A stretch of DNA of 64,000 nucleotides, taken from contig JAKZRG010000015.1 in NCBI GenBank assembly GCA_047518265.1, positions 124,001 through 188,000 of the forward strand, read 5' to 3'. Both the position numbers and the translations under genes were made by a program. Each line of letters starts with the position of its first letter. Position 1 is the first letter of the stretch. Below the pieces are notes generated by a model. That model saw nothing but the letters and a program-made list of their open reading frames with translations. It ran no database searches and was not told the origin of the DNA. This document shows, piece by piece, positions 1 through 8,188 of this stretch. This DNA comes from Oceanospirillum sp047518265. GTDB lineage: Bacteria; Pseudomonadota; Gammaproteobacteria; Pseudomonadales; Halomonadaceae.

Positions 1-11
1 TAGGTGTCTTC

Positions 12-962
12 ATGCCCAAACTGCTTCATGTCGCTGCTGCTGTAATAACCAATGATAATGGTGAAATTCTTCTTGCCCGTCGACCGGCAACGGTTGATCA
101 AGGTGGTCTTTGGGAGTTTCCTGGTGGTAAATTAGCGCCATATGAAACGGGGCGTCAGGCTTTAGCCCGAGAATTAAATGAAGAAGTTGGTATTGATATT
201 CAATCGGCTTCTCCACTGATTCGTATTCACCATCAATATCCTGAACGTTCGGTCTTATTGGATGTCTGGTCGGTGGATCAGTTTTCTGGTGAAGCTTATG
301 GGCGTGAAGGGCAAGCGGTTCGATGGGTGAAGCCTGAGGAGTTAAACCAGTATAGTTTTCCTGAGGCTAACAAAGCGATTTTGAAGGCGCTGACATTACC
401 GGATTATTATATGATTACAGGCACGGCTGAAGATGAAGCATCTTGGTTGTCAAAGCTCTCTGGTGCTTTAGATTCTGGTGTACAGCTGATACAGCTACGG
501 GCACACGAATTAAGTGAGGCCGATTATATTAAGCGAGCAGAGCAGGCATTGGCGTTAACTCGACAGGCCGGTGCACGTTTAATTCTTAATGCCGATCCTT
601 CTATGTTAGGAAAAGTGGATGCTGACGGTATTCACTTAACGACTGAACGCCTTTCTCTTCACTCTCAGCGCCCCATTCCTAATAATAAATTTTTATCCTG
701 TGCTTGTCATAATGCGTCTCAACTTAAGATGGCAGAAGCTTTACAGGCAGACTTGGCAACCCTGAGTCCTGTACAAGAAACAGAGAGTCACCCTGGGGTG
801 AGTGGTATTGGTTGGCAAAAATTTAATGATCTGATCGAAAAGGTCTCCATTCCTGTTTATGCCCTAGGAGGTCTGGGGCGTATGGATATTCGCAAAGCGA
901 AGGGATTAGGCGGACAAGGCGTTGCGGGCATTAGGGCATTTTGGTTGCAGGATCAAGTTTAG
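12..962 (+). CDS. mutT: Nudix hydrolase (MutT type) fused to ThiE-like domain
   Basis: This 316-residue protein joins two domains. Residues 1-130 are a Nudix hydrolase with an intact Nudix box at about 38-60 (GGKLAPYETG, then RELNEEVG), expected to hydrolyse oxidised nucleotides such as 8-oxo-dGTP. Residues from about 131 (YYMITG) to 312 resemble thiamine-phosphate synthase (ThiE), with the glycine-rich phosphate-binding end ALGGLGRMD. In Pseudomonas and relatives the same fusion is found, and its C-terminal half is not the main thiamine enzyme. The ATG at 12 has AGGT a few bases upstream. Bases 1-3 (TAG) could be the stop of a preceding gene, but that cannot be tested here. The MutT call is firm; activity of the second domain is unproven. 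Confidence 0.9.
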   Translation: MPKLLHVAAAVITNDNGEILLARRPATVDQGGLWEFPGGKLAPYETGRQALARELNEEVGIDIQSASPLIRIHHQYPERSVLLDVWSVDQFSGEAYGREGQAVRWVKPEELNQYSFPEANKAILKALTLPDYYMITGTAEDEASWLSKLSGALDSGVQLIQLRAHELSEADYIKRAEQALALTRQAGARLILNADPSMLGKVDADGIHLTTERLSLHSQRPIPNNKFLSCACHNASQLKMAEALQADLATLSPVQETESHPGVSGIGWQKFNDLIEKVSIPVYALGGLGRMDIRKAKGLGGQGVAGIRAFWLQDQV

Positions 963-984
963 TTTTATTCTGATATTGCTTGTT

Positions 985-1088
985 ATACCAATCCCGATAA
1001 CTCCTTATAGATGAAAAATAAGGAAAAGACGGATCAATCTAAGTGTATTTGCAGGTCGTTATCATTAACAATTTATCGGGAATGGTAT
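985..1088 (+). mobile_element. MITE-like element, copy 1 (subfamily A)
   Basis: This 104-bp non-coding element starts ATACCAATCCCGATAA and ends with its near-perfect inverted repeat TTATCGGGAATGGTAT (15 of 16 match). The interior holds a smaller dyad (CCTTAT ... ATAAGG). It is almost identical, in reverse orientation, to the copy at 55754-55857. It has no open reading frame. It lies just after the Nudix gene and before a bidirectional terminator. Confidence 0.85.
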
Positions 1089-1107
1089 TATAGTCGGTAC
1101 GGATGAT

Positions 1108-1147
1108 GAAAAAGCCGGTGATACTTGATGGTATCACCGGCTTTTTT
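1108..1147. terminator. Bidirectional intrinsic terminator
   Basis: A perfect 11-bp stem GCCGGTGATAC/GTATCACCGGC with loop TTGATG is flanked by an A-run on the left and a T-run on the right. It can stop transcription from both the Nudix gene (plus) and yacG-coaE-pil (minus). It sits between two MITE-like copies. Confidence 0.9.
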
Positions 1148-1187
1148 ATAACCCTATTTTTATATTCATGGCTTAATTGGTAGATTA

Positions 1188-1290
1188 ATACCAATCCCGA
1201 TAATTCCCTATAGATGAAAAATAAGGAAAAACGGATCACTCTGGGTGTATTCGAAGGCTGTTATCATTAACAACTTATCGGGAATGGTAT
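1188..1290 (+). mobile_element. MITE-like element, copy 2 (subfamily A, diverged)
   Basis: This 103-bp element has the same terminal inverted repeats as copy 1 (ATACCAATCCCGATAA ... TTATCGGGAATGGTAT) and the same orientation. The interior is recognisably related but has several substitutions, so it looks older than copies 1 and 4. With copy 1 and the terminator it accounts for most of the 384-bp gap between positions 963 and 1346. Confidence 0.85.
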
Positions 1291-1346
1291 AGGCCAGTGG
1301 TATCCCGTCCTTTCTGTTCCCTCTTATATGATAAAAAGGGAATAGT

Positions 1347-1556
1347 TTAATAATCTCTTGGTAGCTGTTCCATTAGATCGCTACTGGCTTCGTCCATGGC
1401 GGATTCTCCAGCAATCTTGTGCTTTTCACTGGCCCATTCACCTAGGTCAATGAGGCGGCAACGATCGCTGCAAAAGGGGCGATGTGGACTTTCATTATTC
1501 CATGGCACTTTCTTTTTACAGGTAGGGCAATCTACCGTTAAGGTTTTTTCAGTCAT
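1347..1556 (-). CDS. yacG: DNA gyrase inhibitor YacG (zinc-binding)
   Basis: This 69-residue protein belongs to the YacG family, small zinc proteins that bind GyrB and inhibit gyrase. Four cysteines at residues 10, 13, 29 and 33 (CPTC ... CSDRC) form the zinc site, followed by the typical RLIDLGEWASE helix and an acidic tail. It follows coaE in the same direction after a 121-bp gap, the usual pilBCD-coaE-yacG order. The length is normal for the family. Confidence 0.95.
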   Translation of the reverse strand: MTEKTLTVDCPTCKKKVPWNNESPHRPFCSDRCRLIDLGEWASEKHKIAGESAMDEASSDLMEQLPRDY

Positions 1557-1677
1557 ATATGCGCTATCGAGTTTAACTATTTGAATTCGTGGGTGTTGAG
1601 CCAGTTATATACCTAAACAAAAATATTCCTAGGCTATTAGCCAGAGAAATTGGTGCTTCCTATAAGAAATTTTTTGT

Positions 1678-2304
1678 TTAGCTGTCCATGCTAGTGTCTT
1701 TTGCCTGGGATAGATAGTCCCGGTGATACTCATCGCAGGCCCGTTGTAAATGGTTGATATCCTTGTCGTTAACAATAATATCATCTGCTCGTTGCTGCCG
1801 CTCAGCACGGCTCATCTGCGCTTTGATAATAGCTTCTACCTGCTCCATCGAATTGTTATCCCGCTGACAGGTACGTGTCATCTGTATCGTTTCAGGCACA
1901 TCGATCAGTAGATTACGTTGAGTGAGTTGATTCTGATCGCTTTCAAAAAGTAGCGGTGATACCAGCATAGCGTAGTCACTACTGGCCTGTTGTAGTTGTA
2001 GAACGATTTCGTCACGTATGGCTGGATGTGTCACTGATTCTAACCATTGGCGCTCTTCTGGTGTCTTAAATACTATTTGGCGTAACCAAGGGCGATTCAG
2101 GGTATTGTCGTCATTGATTACCTCTGAACCAAAGTGTTGCAAGATTTCTTGCCAGACTTGAGTGTGAGGTTCAACCACCTGACGAGCCACCACGTCGGCA
2201 TCAACAATAGTAACGCCCAAGGAGTGAAAGTAATCAGATGCGGCTGTTTTGCCAGAGCCGATGCCACCGGTTAGACCGATTATCAGGGGGGCTTTTTTTG
2301 TCAT
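1678..2304 (-). CDS. coaE: Dephospho-CoA kinase
   Basis: CoaE phosphorylates dephospho-CoA at the 3'-hydroxyl of its ribose, the last step of coenzyme A synthesis. The 208-residue protein opens with the P-loop GGIGSGKT at residues 13-20, followed by the family's IVDADVVARQVVEP segment and the lid region. Length and order are normal. It lies downstream of pilD and upstream of yacG on the same strand, so it is probably transcribed from the pilus operon or from a promoter in the 91-bp pilD-coaE gap. Confidence 0.95.
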   Translation of the reverse strand: MTKKAPLIIGLTGGIGSGKTAASDYFHSLGVTIVDADVVARQVVEPHTQVWQEILQHFGSEVINDDNTLNRPWLRQIVFKTPEERQWLESVTHPAIRDEIVLQLQQASSDYAMLVSPLLFESDQNQLTQRNLLIDVPETIQMTRTCQRDNNSMEQVEAIIKAQMSRAERQQRADDIIVNDKDINHLQRACDEYHRDYLSQAKDTSMDS

Positions 2305-2395
2305 TATATTTTGAGGTTATAAGTTCTACTTGGGTTTAAATGATTAAGTGGAATAGATACATTGATCTTATAGCTAAGAATTAAAAAAGCTATCG

Positions 2396-3316
2396 CTATA
2401 AAAAGAGAGTATTCATTACCTGTTGAATATCATCAGGGAAGTATAAGGCCAGCCAACCGGCAATAGCCAGAGCTGGGCCAAAAGGCATAGCCTGCCCTGC
2501 CTGCAACTTCCCGCTTAGACGTAATCCCAACGCTAGGGTAAGCCCTGATAAGGCACTGATCAACATAATGGGAGGTAACATTATCCAACCAGCCCAAGCA
2601 CCTAGCGCGGCTAATAGTTTGAAGTCACCATAACCCATACCCTCTTTTCCAGTGGCGAGTTTAAATAACCAATAGATACTCCATAAGCTAAGGTACCCCG
2701 CAACGACTCCCCACAGATAAAGGTTTAGGTTTTGTTCTGACTGTAAACTATGGAAAATTAATCCTGCCCATAGCAGCGGTAGTGTCAATATATCTGGCAA
2801 TAATTGGGTTTGTAGGTCAATCACCAATAATGCAAGCAGGATGAGGCTAACGGCAAAATAAACCAGTGCGGTTAGGCTAACTCCAAAGGTAAGAGCAGAT
2901 ACTACTGCAAGCACGCCCCCTAATAATTCTACTAAGGGGTAGCGAATAGGAATGGCATCATGACAATGACGGCAGCGACCCTTTAAGAGAAGGTAGCTGA
3001 TAAGAGGAATATTGTCGTATGGTGCTATCTTATGTTGGCATTTTGGACAATGGGATCCTGGCCAAGCAATATTGAAGTGTTGATTATCATCCGTATCATT
3101 GTCTTTTTCACTGACTTGATTGTCGACTGAACTGAACGTCATTGTCGTTTCTGTTGCCTGTCTAGTCTCTACAGCTTGGTTGAAATAGAGGTGTTCTTTT
3201 TGCCAGCTCCGTTGCAGCATAATAGGAATGCGATAAATGACTACATTGAGAAAACTACCGAATAATAGACCACTAATAGCAATCAGTAGTAATAATATGC
3301 CTTGAGGTTCGATCAT
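2396..3316 (-). CDS. pilD: Type IV prepilin peptidase / N-methyltransferase PilD
   Basis: PilD is an inner-membrane aspartyl protease that removes the leader from type IV prepilins and N-methylates the new N-terminus. The 306-residue protein has a cytoplasmic zinc site with cysteines at 90, 93, 115 and 118. It then has several membrane helices with the likely catalytic aspartates at D167 (VIDLQTQLLPD) and D231 (GMGYGDFK). The cytoplasmic loop before the zinc site (about 45-88) is long and rich in acidic and polar residues. It follows pilC by 8 bp, so the two are one transcript. Its substrate here should be PilA (6607-7011). Confidence 0.95.
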   Translation of the reverse strand: MIEPQGILLLLIAISGLLFGSFLNVVIYRIPIMLQRSWQKEHLYFNQAVETRQATETTMTFSSVDNQVSEKDNDTDDNQHFNIAWPGSHCPKCQHKIAPYDNIPLISYLLLKGRCRHCHDAIPIRYPLVELLGGVLAVVSALTFGVSLTALVYFAVSLILLALLVIDLQTQLLPDILTLPLLWAGLIFHSLQSEQNLNLYLWGVVAGYLSLWSIYWLFKLATGKEGMGYGDFKLLAALGAWAGWIMLPPIMLISALSGLTLALGLRLSGKLQAGQAMPFGPALAIAGWLALYFPDDIQQVMNTLFL

Positions 3317-3324
3317 TATAATCC

Positions 3325-4557
3325 TTAAAACAGGCTACCCATTTGAAAAATTGGCAGATACATTGCCAGTACCATGCCACCCACCATAATGCCTAAAATC
3401 GACATAACCATGGGCTCCATCAGTGTTGTCATACCTTCAACGGCATCATCCACTTCTTGTTCGTAAAATTCAGCGACTTTATCCAGCATGGTATCCAAAG
3501 AACCTGATTCTTCTCCAATAGCGATCATTTGCGTCACCATAGCGGGGAATTTATGGGTGGTTTTTAAGGCAAAGTTTAATTGTTGGCCTGTAGCAATACT
3601 ATCCCTCACTTGGAATACCGCTCGAGTATAGACACGGTTCCCCGTCGCTCCTGCCGAAGAAGCTAATGATTCTACCAGAGGTACGCCAGCTGAAAATGAT
3701 GTTGCCAGTGTTCGTGTAAAACGGGCGATAGCAGATTTCTTAATAATACCGCCAATAACAGGAAGCTTTAGGCTGATCGCATCTATTTTGTAGGCTATTT
3801 TTTCTGATTTGTTATAGGCGCTGATTAAAGCCAGAGGAAAGCTAACCAGCAAGGTAATAATGATCCACCAGTAGTTCTCTACAAAGACGGACATATCGAT
3901 AACGACTTGGGTAACCGTCGGCAGCTCGGCATTGAAGCCCTTAAAAAGAGATTCAAACTGGGGGACGACTTTTAATAGAAGAATAAGCATCACGACTAAG
4001 CCGATGGTTAATACAGAAATAGGGTAGTAAAGCGCTTTTTTCATTTTGGCTTTTAAGCGATCCGTTTTCTCTTTATAGATAGCAACCCTATCCAGCATGA
4101 CTTCTAAAGCCCCGGCGTGTTCTCCTGCCTCCACTAAATTACAAAATAGTTTATCAAAATATTTTCCCTGTTTGCGTAACCCCATACTGAGCATATTTCC
4201 ATCGGCTACTTCATTTCTAATAGTGACGATCACTTTTTGCATGGCGGGGTTTTCTAAGCCTTCAGCCACAATATTTAGAGACTGAACAATAGGAACACCT
4301 GCTCGTATCATGGTCGAGAGCTGACGTGTAAACAGAGTGATGTCTTTAGTGGTAACCTGTTTTTCACCAATACCAAAGGGAGGGCGGGTTTTTCGTCGAA
4401 CCTTGTTTGGAGTAATACCTTGCCTACGTAATTGGGCCTTGGCTAGGTTGAGGCTGAGAGCTTGCAGTTCCCCTTTTTGTTTTTCTCCTTTGGCATCGGT
4501 ACCATCCCAAGAGAAAAGATGGAATTGCTGTTTATTTGGATCATCCATTTTGGCCAT
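3325..4557 (-). CDS. pilC: Type IV pilus inner-membrane platform protein PilC
   Basis: PilC is the polytopic platform protein that couples the PilB motor to pilin assembly. The 410-residue sequence has two tandem T2SS-F domains, each with the LxTxxxAGVPxxxSL pattern (MIRAGVPIVQSL and SFSAGVPLVESL), and three hydrophobic segments. The ATG at 4557 is preceded by AAGGA at normal spacing; a second ATG lies three codons in. The Shine-Dalgarno sequence directly abuts the end of a MITE-like element that fills the pilB-pilC gap. Confidence 0.95.
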   Translation of the reverse strand: MAKMDDPNKQQFHLFSWDGTDAKGEKQKGELQALSLNLAKAQLRRQGITPNKVRRKTRPPFGIGEKQVTTKDITLFTRQLSTMIRAGVPIVQSLNIVAEGLENPAMQKVIVTIRNEVADGNMLSMGLRKQGKYFDKLFCNLVEAGEHAGALEVMLDRVAIYKEKTDRLKAKMKKALYYPISVLTIGLVVMLILLLKVVPQFESLFKGFNAELPTVTQVVIDMSVFVENYWWIIITLLVSFPLALISAYNKSEKIAYKIDAISLKLPVIGGIIKKSAIARFTRTLATSFSAGVPLVESLASSAGATGNRVYTRAVFQVRDSIATGQQLNFALKTTHKFPAMVTQMIAIGEESGSLDTMLDKVAEFYEQEVDDAVEGMTTLMEPMVMSILGIMVGGMVLAMYLPIFQMGSLF

Positions 4558-4570
4558 TTATCGTTTCCTT

Positions 4571-4670
4571 ATACCAATCCCGATAAGTTATTGGTCAGTT
4601 AGGTTCCTGTAATGTCAGGTATCAATACAGCCCTCTAGCCTCCAATATATAAGGAATTATCGGGAATGGT
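4571..4670 (-). mobile_element. MITE-like element, copy 3 (subfamily B)
   Basis: The ends ATACCAATCCCGATAA and TTATCGGGAATGGT match the terminal repeats of the other copies, but the roughly 70-bp interior is unrelated to theirs. It fills nearly all of the 118-bp space between the pilB stop and the pilC start, inside the operon. The strand given is that of the operon; its own orientation is undefined. Confidence 0.75.
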
Positions 4671-4675
4671 GCTAT

Positions 4676-6370
4676 CTAATCCTGAGTGACTCGATTGATC
4701 TCTGTCAGGCTGGTCACTCCTGATAAGGCTTTTTCAAGACCGGATAGCCTTAAGCTATTAAAGCCTTCTTTTCTAGCTTGTTGGGCAATTTCAATGGAGT
4801 TAGCATTATCCATAATTAAACGTGTAATTGTTGGGGTAACAGGCATAACTTCATAGATGCCTACACGCCCTTTATAACCTTGATTGCAGGCTTCACATCC
4901 GACGGGGTCGTAAAGCTGAGCATTCTGTAAATGCCGTTCTTTAACACCCTCTTGTTTCAGGAAGTCTAGAGGCAGTTCAGCTGGTTTTTTACACTGTGAG
5001 CAAAGCTTGCGAGCCAAACGCTGAGCAATAATCAGGCTTACCGAAGTAGCAATGTTAAACGCCGGGATACCCATGTTATTGAGTCGAGTCAGCGTTTCTG
5101 CTGCACTATTAGTATGCAGTGTTGACATGACTAGGTGTCCGGTTTGTGCTGCTTTAATGGCTATCTCAGCCGTTTCCAAGTCTCGAACTTCACCAACCAT
5201 CACTACATCAGGGTCTTGACGTAAAAAAGCCCTTAAAGCAGCCGCAAAGTCCAAACCAACCTTGGTATTCACATTAACCTGATTAATACCCTCCAGATTG
5301 ATTTCTACAGGATCTTCTGCGGTGGAAATATTACGCTCTGTGGTATTGAGAATATTAATGCCCGTATACAGAGTCACCGTTTTACCGCTACCGGTGGGGC
5401 CGGTCACAAGTATCATGCCCTGAGGTTGTGCTAAGGCGTGTTCATATTGTTCTTTTTGTATCGGTGAAAAACCTAACTCACCGATACCTATCTGAGCAGC
5501 ACTGGAGTCCAGTACCCGTAATACGACCTTTTCTCCCCATAAGGTCGGTAAGGTATTGACACGGAAGTCAATGGTGCGGGTTTTTGATACTTTTAATTTA
5601 ATACTGCCATCTTGGGGGACTCGGCGTTCTGATATGTCGAGGTGAGCCATAACCTTTAAGCGACTGGTAATGCGATGGCGTAAATTAAAAGGAGGTTTAA
5701 GGGCTTCATGGAGCAGGCCATCCGTGCGATAGCGAATACGGAACTTACGTTCGTAAGGTTCTAGGTGAATATCCGATGAGCCCATTTTGATGGCATCTAA
5801 TAAAATCTTATTCACGAATTTAACAATGGGGGCATCATCAGTGCCAGAGGTGCTACTGGCGGCAATCTCCTGTTCTTGATCGTCTTCACTGATTTCTAGG
5901 CTGTCGAGCTCATCATCTTCTAGTTTAGCAAGAGCCTCTTCATCGCCTTCTAAGTAGGCTTCAACGGCTTTATTGAGTTGGTCATAGGGTACAAGAACCG
6001 CTTCTGTGTTGAGCCCCGTTTGGAATTGAATCTCATCCACAGCGGTAAGATTTGTCGGGTTGGCAATAGCCAAAAAGAGCTTACTGCCGCGGCGAAAGAG
6101 AGGCAGTGCCATATGGTGGCGAATTAGCTTTTCACTGACTAGGTCTTTAGGCAGATGTTCTCGATCAAAAGCGGCTAGATCTAGAAAGGGAACACCAAAT
6201 TCACGTGCTGCGGCTAAAGCTAAAGCTTTTGAGGGAACCTTATTGTGGGTAGCGGCATACTGCAGAAAAGATACATCCAGTTTCTGAGCTTCCTGATGAG
6301 CTAGAACGGCATCTGCTTGGCTTAATATGCCTTCCTGGATCAGTCGTTGTGCAATGCCTTCTAGTGCCAC
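4676..6370 (-). CDS. pilB: Type IV pilus assembly ATPase PilB
   Basis: PilB is the cytoplasmic hexameric ATPase that powers pilus extension. The 564-residue protein has an N-terminal MshEN-type domain (residues 1-150), a short acidic linker (about 150-175), then the GspE-family ATPase. Walker A GPTGSGKT lies near residue 325, the Asp box, Walker B (VVMVGEVRD) and His box (MSTLHTN) follow, and a tetracysteine zinc site (CSQC ... CEAC) lies near 460-500. It is divergent from pilA across a 236-bp spacer and heads pilB-C-D. Confidence 0.96.
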   Translation of the reverse strand: MALEGIAQRLIQEGILSQADAVLAHQEAQKLDVSFLQYAATHNKVPSKALALAAAREFGVPFLDLAAFDREHLPKDLVSEKLIRHHMALPLFRRGSKLFLAIANPTNLTAVDEIQFQTGLNTEAVLVPYDQLNKAVEAYLEGDEEALAKLEDDELDSLEISEDDQEQEIAASSTSGTDDAPIVKFVNKILLDAIKMGSSDIHLEPYERKFRIRYRTDGLLHEALKPPFNLRHRITSRLKVMAHLDISERRVPQDGSIKLKVSKTRTIDFRVNTLPTLWGEKVVLRVLDSSAAQIGIGELGFSPIQKEQYEHALAQPQGMILVTGPTGSGKTVTLYTGINILNTTERNISTAEDPVEINLEGINQVNVNTKVGLDFAAALRAFLRQDPDVVMVGEVRDLETAEIAIKAAQTGHLVMSTLHTNSAAETLTRLNNMGIPAFNIATSVSLIIAQRLARKLCSQCKKPAELPLDFLKQEGVKERHLQNAQLYDPVGCEACNQGYKGRVGIYEVMPVTPTITRLIMDNANSIEIAQQARKEGFNSLRLSGLEKALSGVTSLTEINRVTQD

Positions 6371-6606
6371 TCGAACCGCCTTATCGAAATAAAATTAAGC
6401 AAATACTCTAATTGATTTAATTAAAGTGATGCTAAGCGCTTAATGTGTTATTGACTTTTTTTTCAGAGTCTTGGTTATAACTATTGTAACAGCTAGTATC
6501 AGGGCCTACACTCAACGAAAATTAATGTAGAAAAGTATTTTTACTCTTTTTCTCAGAATTGGCTCATACTTTTTTACAGGTCTAATAACATTCAAGGAGA
6601 ATTATC
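6371..6606. promoter_or_regulatory. AT-rich divergent pilB/pilA promoter region
   Basis: This 236-bp spacer separates divergent pilB and pilA and must hold both promoters. It is clearly AT-rich. I looked for a sigma-54 site (TGGCAC-N5-TTGC), the usual pilA control in Pseudomonas. The best candidate, TGGCTCATACTTTTTT, lacks the essential -12 GC, so no sigma-54 promoter is called. Confidence 0.5.
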
Positions 6607-7011
6607 ATGAAAAGGCAAGTTATGAAAAAACAGCAGGGTTTTACCCTGATTGAATTACTTATTGTTGTTGCCATTATTGGTATTTTGGCTGCAGTGGCGG
6701 TGCCTCAGTATCAGGATTATGTGCAAGAGTCACGTGAATCTGAAGCTCACTCGATTGCCGAAGGTTATAAAACAGCTATCGGTATTTGTCGGTCTCGTAC
6801 AAGCGCATTTACGGGCTGTGATGCCGGTACAAATGATATCCCTGCAGCAATTACCACTGGCTCATTTGTGAATTTGGATACGTTAGCTGTTGAGGACGGC
6901 ATTATTGATATCGCTATGACGGCAGCGGCTGGTAGTGGTGCTTTTTGTTATACTCCGACGACAGTAGGTGGTGCTACTCGCTGGACAGTAGCGGAAGCTG
7001 CTTGTCCATAA
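6607..7011 (+). CDS. pilA: Type IV major pilin PilA (prepilin)
   Basis: This 134-residue class IVa pilin has a short positively charged leader (MKRQVMKKQQG) ending in the glycine before F12. The mature helix starts FTLIELLIVVAIIGILAA with the essential Glu at mature position 5. Four cysteines follow, and the last pair (AFCYTP ... AACP) fits the pilin disulfide-bonded D-region. AGGAG lies 7 bases before the ATG at 6607, favouring that start over the internal ATG at 6622. PilD is the expected processing enzyme. Only 21 bp and no terminator separate it from the next gene. Confidence 0.95.
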   Translation: MKRQVMKKQQGFTLIELLIVVAIIGILAAVAVPQYQDYVQESRESEAHSIAEGYKTAIGICRSRTSAFTGCDAGTNDIPAAITTGSFVNLDTLAVEDGIIDIAMTAAAGSGAFCYTPTTVGGATRWTVAEAACP

Positions 7012-7032
7012 ATAGTTTTATAGGATATAAGT

Positions 7033-7521
7033 ATGCAACAACATTTGGCTAAATTATCCCGTTATCACCGTTGGGCTACAGAGAAACTCTTTGACTCTGT
7101 GGCTTTGTTAACGGAAGAGCAGTATCGGCAGGAGCGAGGGTTATTTTTTGGCAGTGTCCATGGCACGCTAAACCATTTGTTGCTGGTGGATCAGCTTTGG
7201 TTATCCCGTATTGATGGAGAACCTTACCCCGTCAGTGATCTATCCCATGAGATCGAGACAGAAGCTAAGTCTTTAGAAACCGCATTGTTAAATCAATGTG
7301 ATCTGTGGTTTAAGACCTGTGCGGCGATGACAGATCGACGTTTAACCCAGATGGTTAAGTACCGTAATACGGCGGGTGAAGCGAGTCGTATCAAGGCTGA
7401 TGATCTTTTGATGCATGTGTTTAATCATGGTACTCATCACCGGGGGCAGATTTCTGCTGTTTTAGTGGAGTTTGGTGTACCCGTGCCAGAGATGGACTAT
7501 TATTATTTCGTTCAAAAATAA
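7033..7521 (+). CDS. DinB family protein (putative metal-dependent hydrolase/transferase)
   Basis: This 162-residue protein has the DinB four-helix-bundle pattern. A first histidine lies in GTLNHLLLVDQLWL and the C-terminal pair in HVFNHGTHHRGQ, the three likely metal ligands. The DinB/YfiT superfamily includes thiol-dependent transferases, but the substrate of this member cannot be inferred. It has its own AGGA ribosome binding site and may be cotranscribed with pilA. It ends before a strong bidirectional terminator. Confidence 0.85.
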   Translation: MQQHLAKLSRYHRWATEKLFDSVALLTEEQYRQERGLFFGSVHGTLNHLLLVDQLWLSRIDGEPYPVSDLSHEIETEAKSLETALLNQCDLWFKTCAAMTDRRLTQMVKYRNTAGEASRIKADDLLMHVFNHGTHHRGQISAVLVEFGVPVPEMDYYYFVQK

Positions 7522-7610
7522 GCTTTGTTCGGACGTAATTTTGTTCAAAATAGAGACGTTGCTTTAGAAACGTCTGATAGCTTCTTGATAATTCGTTATG
7601 TAAGTCCTAA

Positions 7611-7642
7611 AAAAGGCAGAGTCTTAATGACTCTGCCTTTTT
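7611..7642. terminator. Bidirectional intrinsic terminator
   Basis: A perfect 13-bp stem AAAAGGCAGAGTC/GACTCTGCCTTTT with a TTAAT loop lies between convergent genes. It should serve the pilA-dinB side on the plus strand and the small gene at 7711-7986 on the minus strand. Confidence 0.92.
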
Positions 7643-7710
7643 GTTTTTCTGGCGCTGGATTCTAAAAAGATCGTTCTGGTGAACCTTATCTTTTTTCATT
7701 CACTCGCTAA

Positions 7711-7986
7711 TTAGTACAGCGCTTGCTCTTCGTCCATCACTTCTTTCAGAACTTCCAGAAACAGACGATCTGCATCAGAAAAATCTTCTGGATCATCTGG
7801 GATCTTTACGCTGGTTAGGCTGCTGATTTCTTGTGCCATGGCAACGCGGGCTTCTTGTGTGCCGTAGTGCTTACGAGCAACATCTAATGCAGCAGGAACA
7901 ATCGCTGGGTCTTGCAGTAGTTTCTTAATAAATTGGCGTAACTCGTTAATAATTCGAGTTTGATTGATTTCGTTTGCGGTGCTCAT
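7711..7986 (-). CDS. Small acidic hypothetical protein
   Basis: I do not recognise this 91-residue protein. It looks helical and soluble, with no membrane segment or cysteine, and has a strongly acidic C-terminal half (PDDPEDFSDADR, then EVMDEEQALY). Reasons to believe it is real: a terminator lies downstream in the right place, the ATG at 7986 is preceded by AAGGAG at good spacing, and composition resembles its neighbours. It stands alone between convergent dinB and the CDF transporter gene. Confidence 0.75.
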   Translation of the reverse strand: MSTANEINQTRIINELRQFIKKLLQDPAIVPAALDVARKHYGTQEARVAMAQEISSLTSVKIPDDPEDFSDADRLFLEVLKEVMDEEQALY

Positions 7987-8188
7987 AATGGCTCCTTAAT
8001 GGAATTCGCTGATTTATTGTAATTTTTCTATCAGAATCAGGCCGGTTGCAAGCGTTAGTTGCAGATATTTACAGTTTTTTGCCTTTTGCTATACCGGGCG
8101 ATTATTAAGATGACGAAATTATATAAGCTGATAACAGGTTTAAGTAGTTGTTTTTTCCAATTTCTCTATCTAATTGTAGCTTATTTAT

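Noticed and set aside
6560..6580. Possible sigma-54 promoter for pilA
   Set aside because: The TGGC half is present but the -12 GC is missing (TTTTTT instead).
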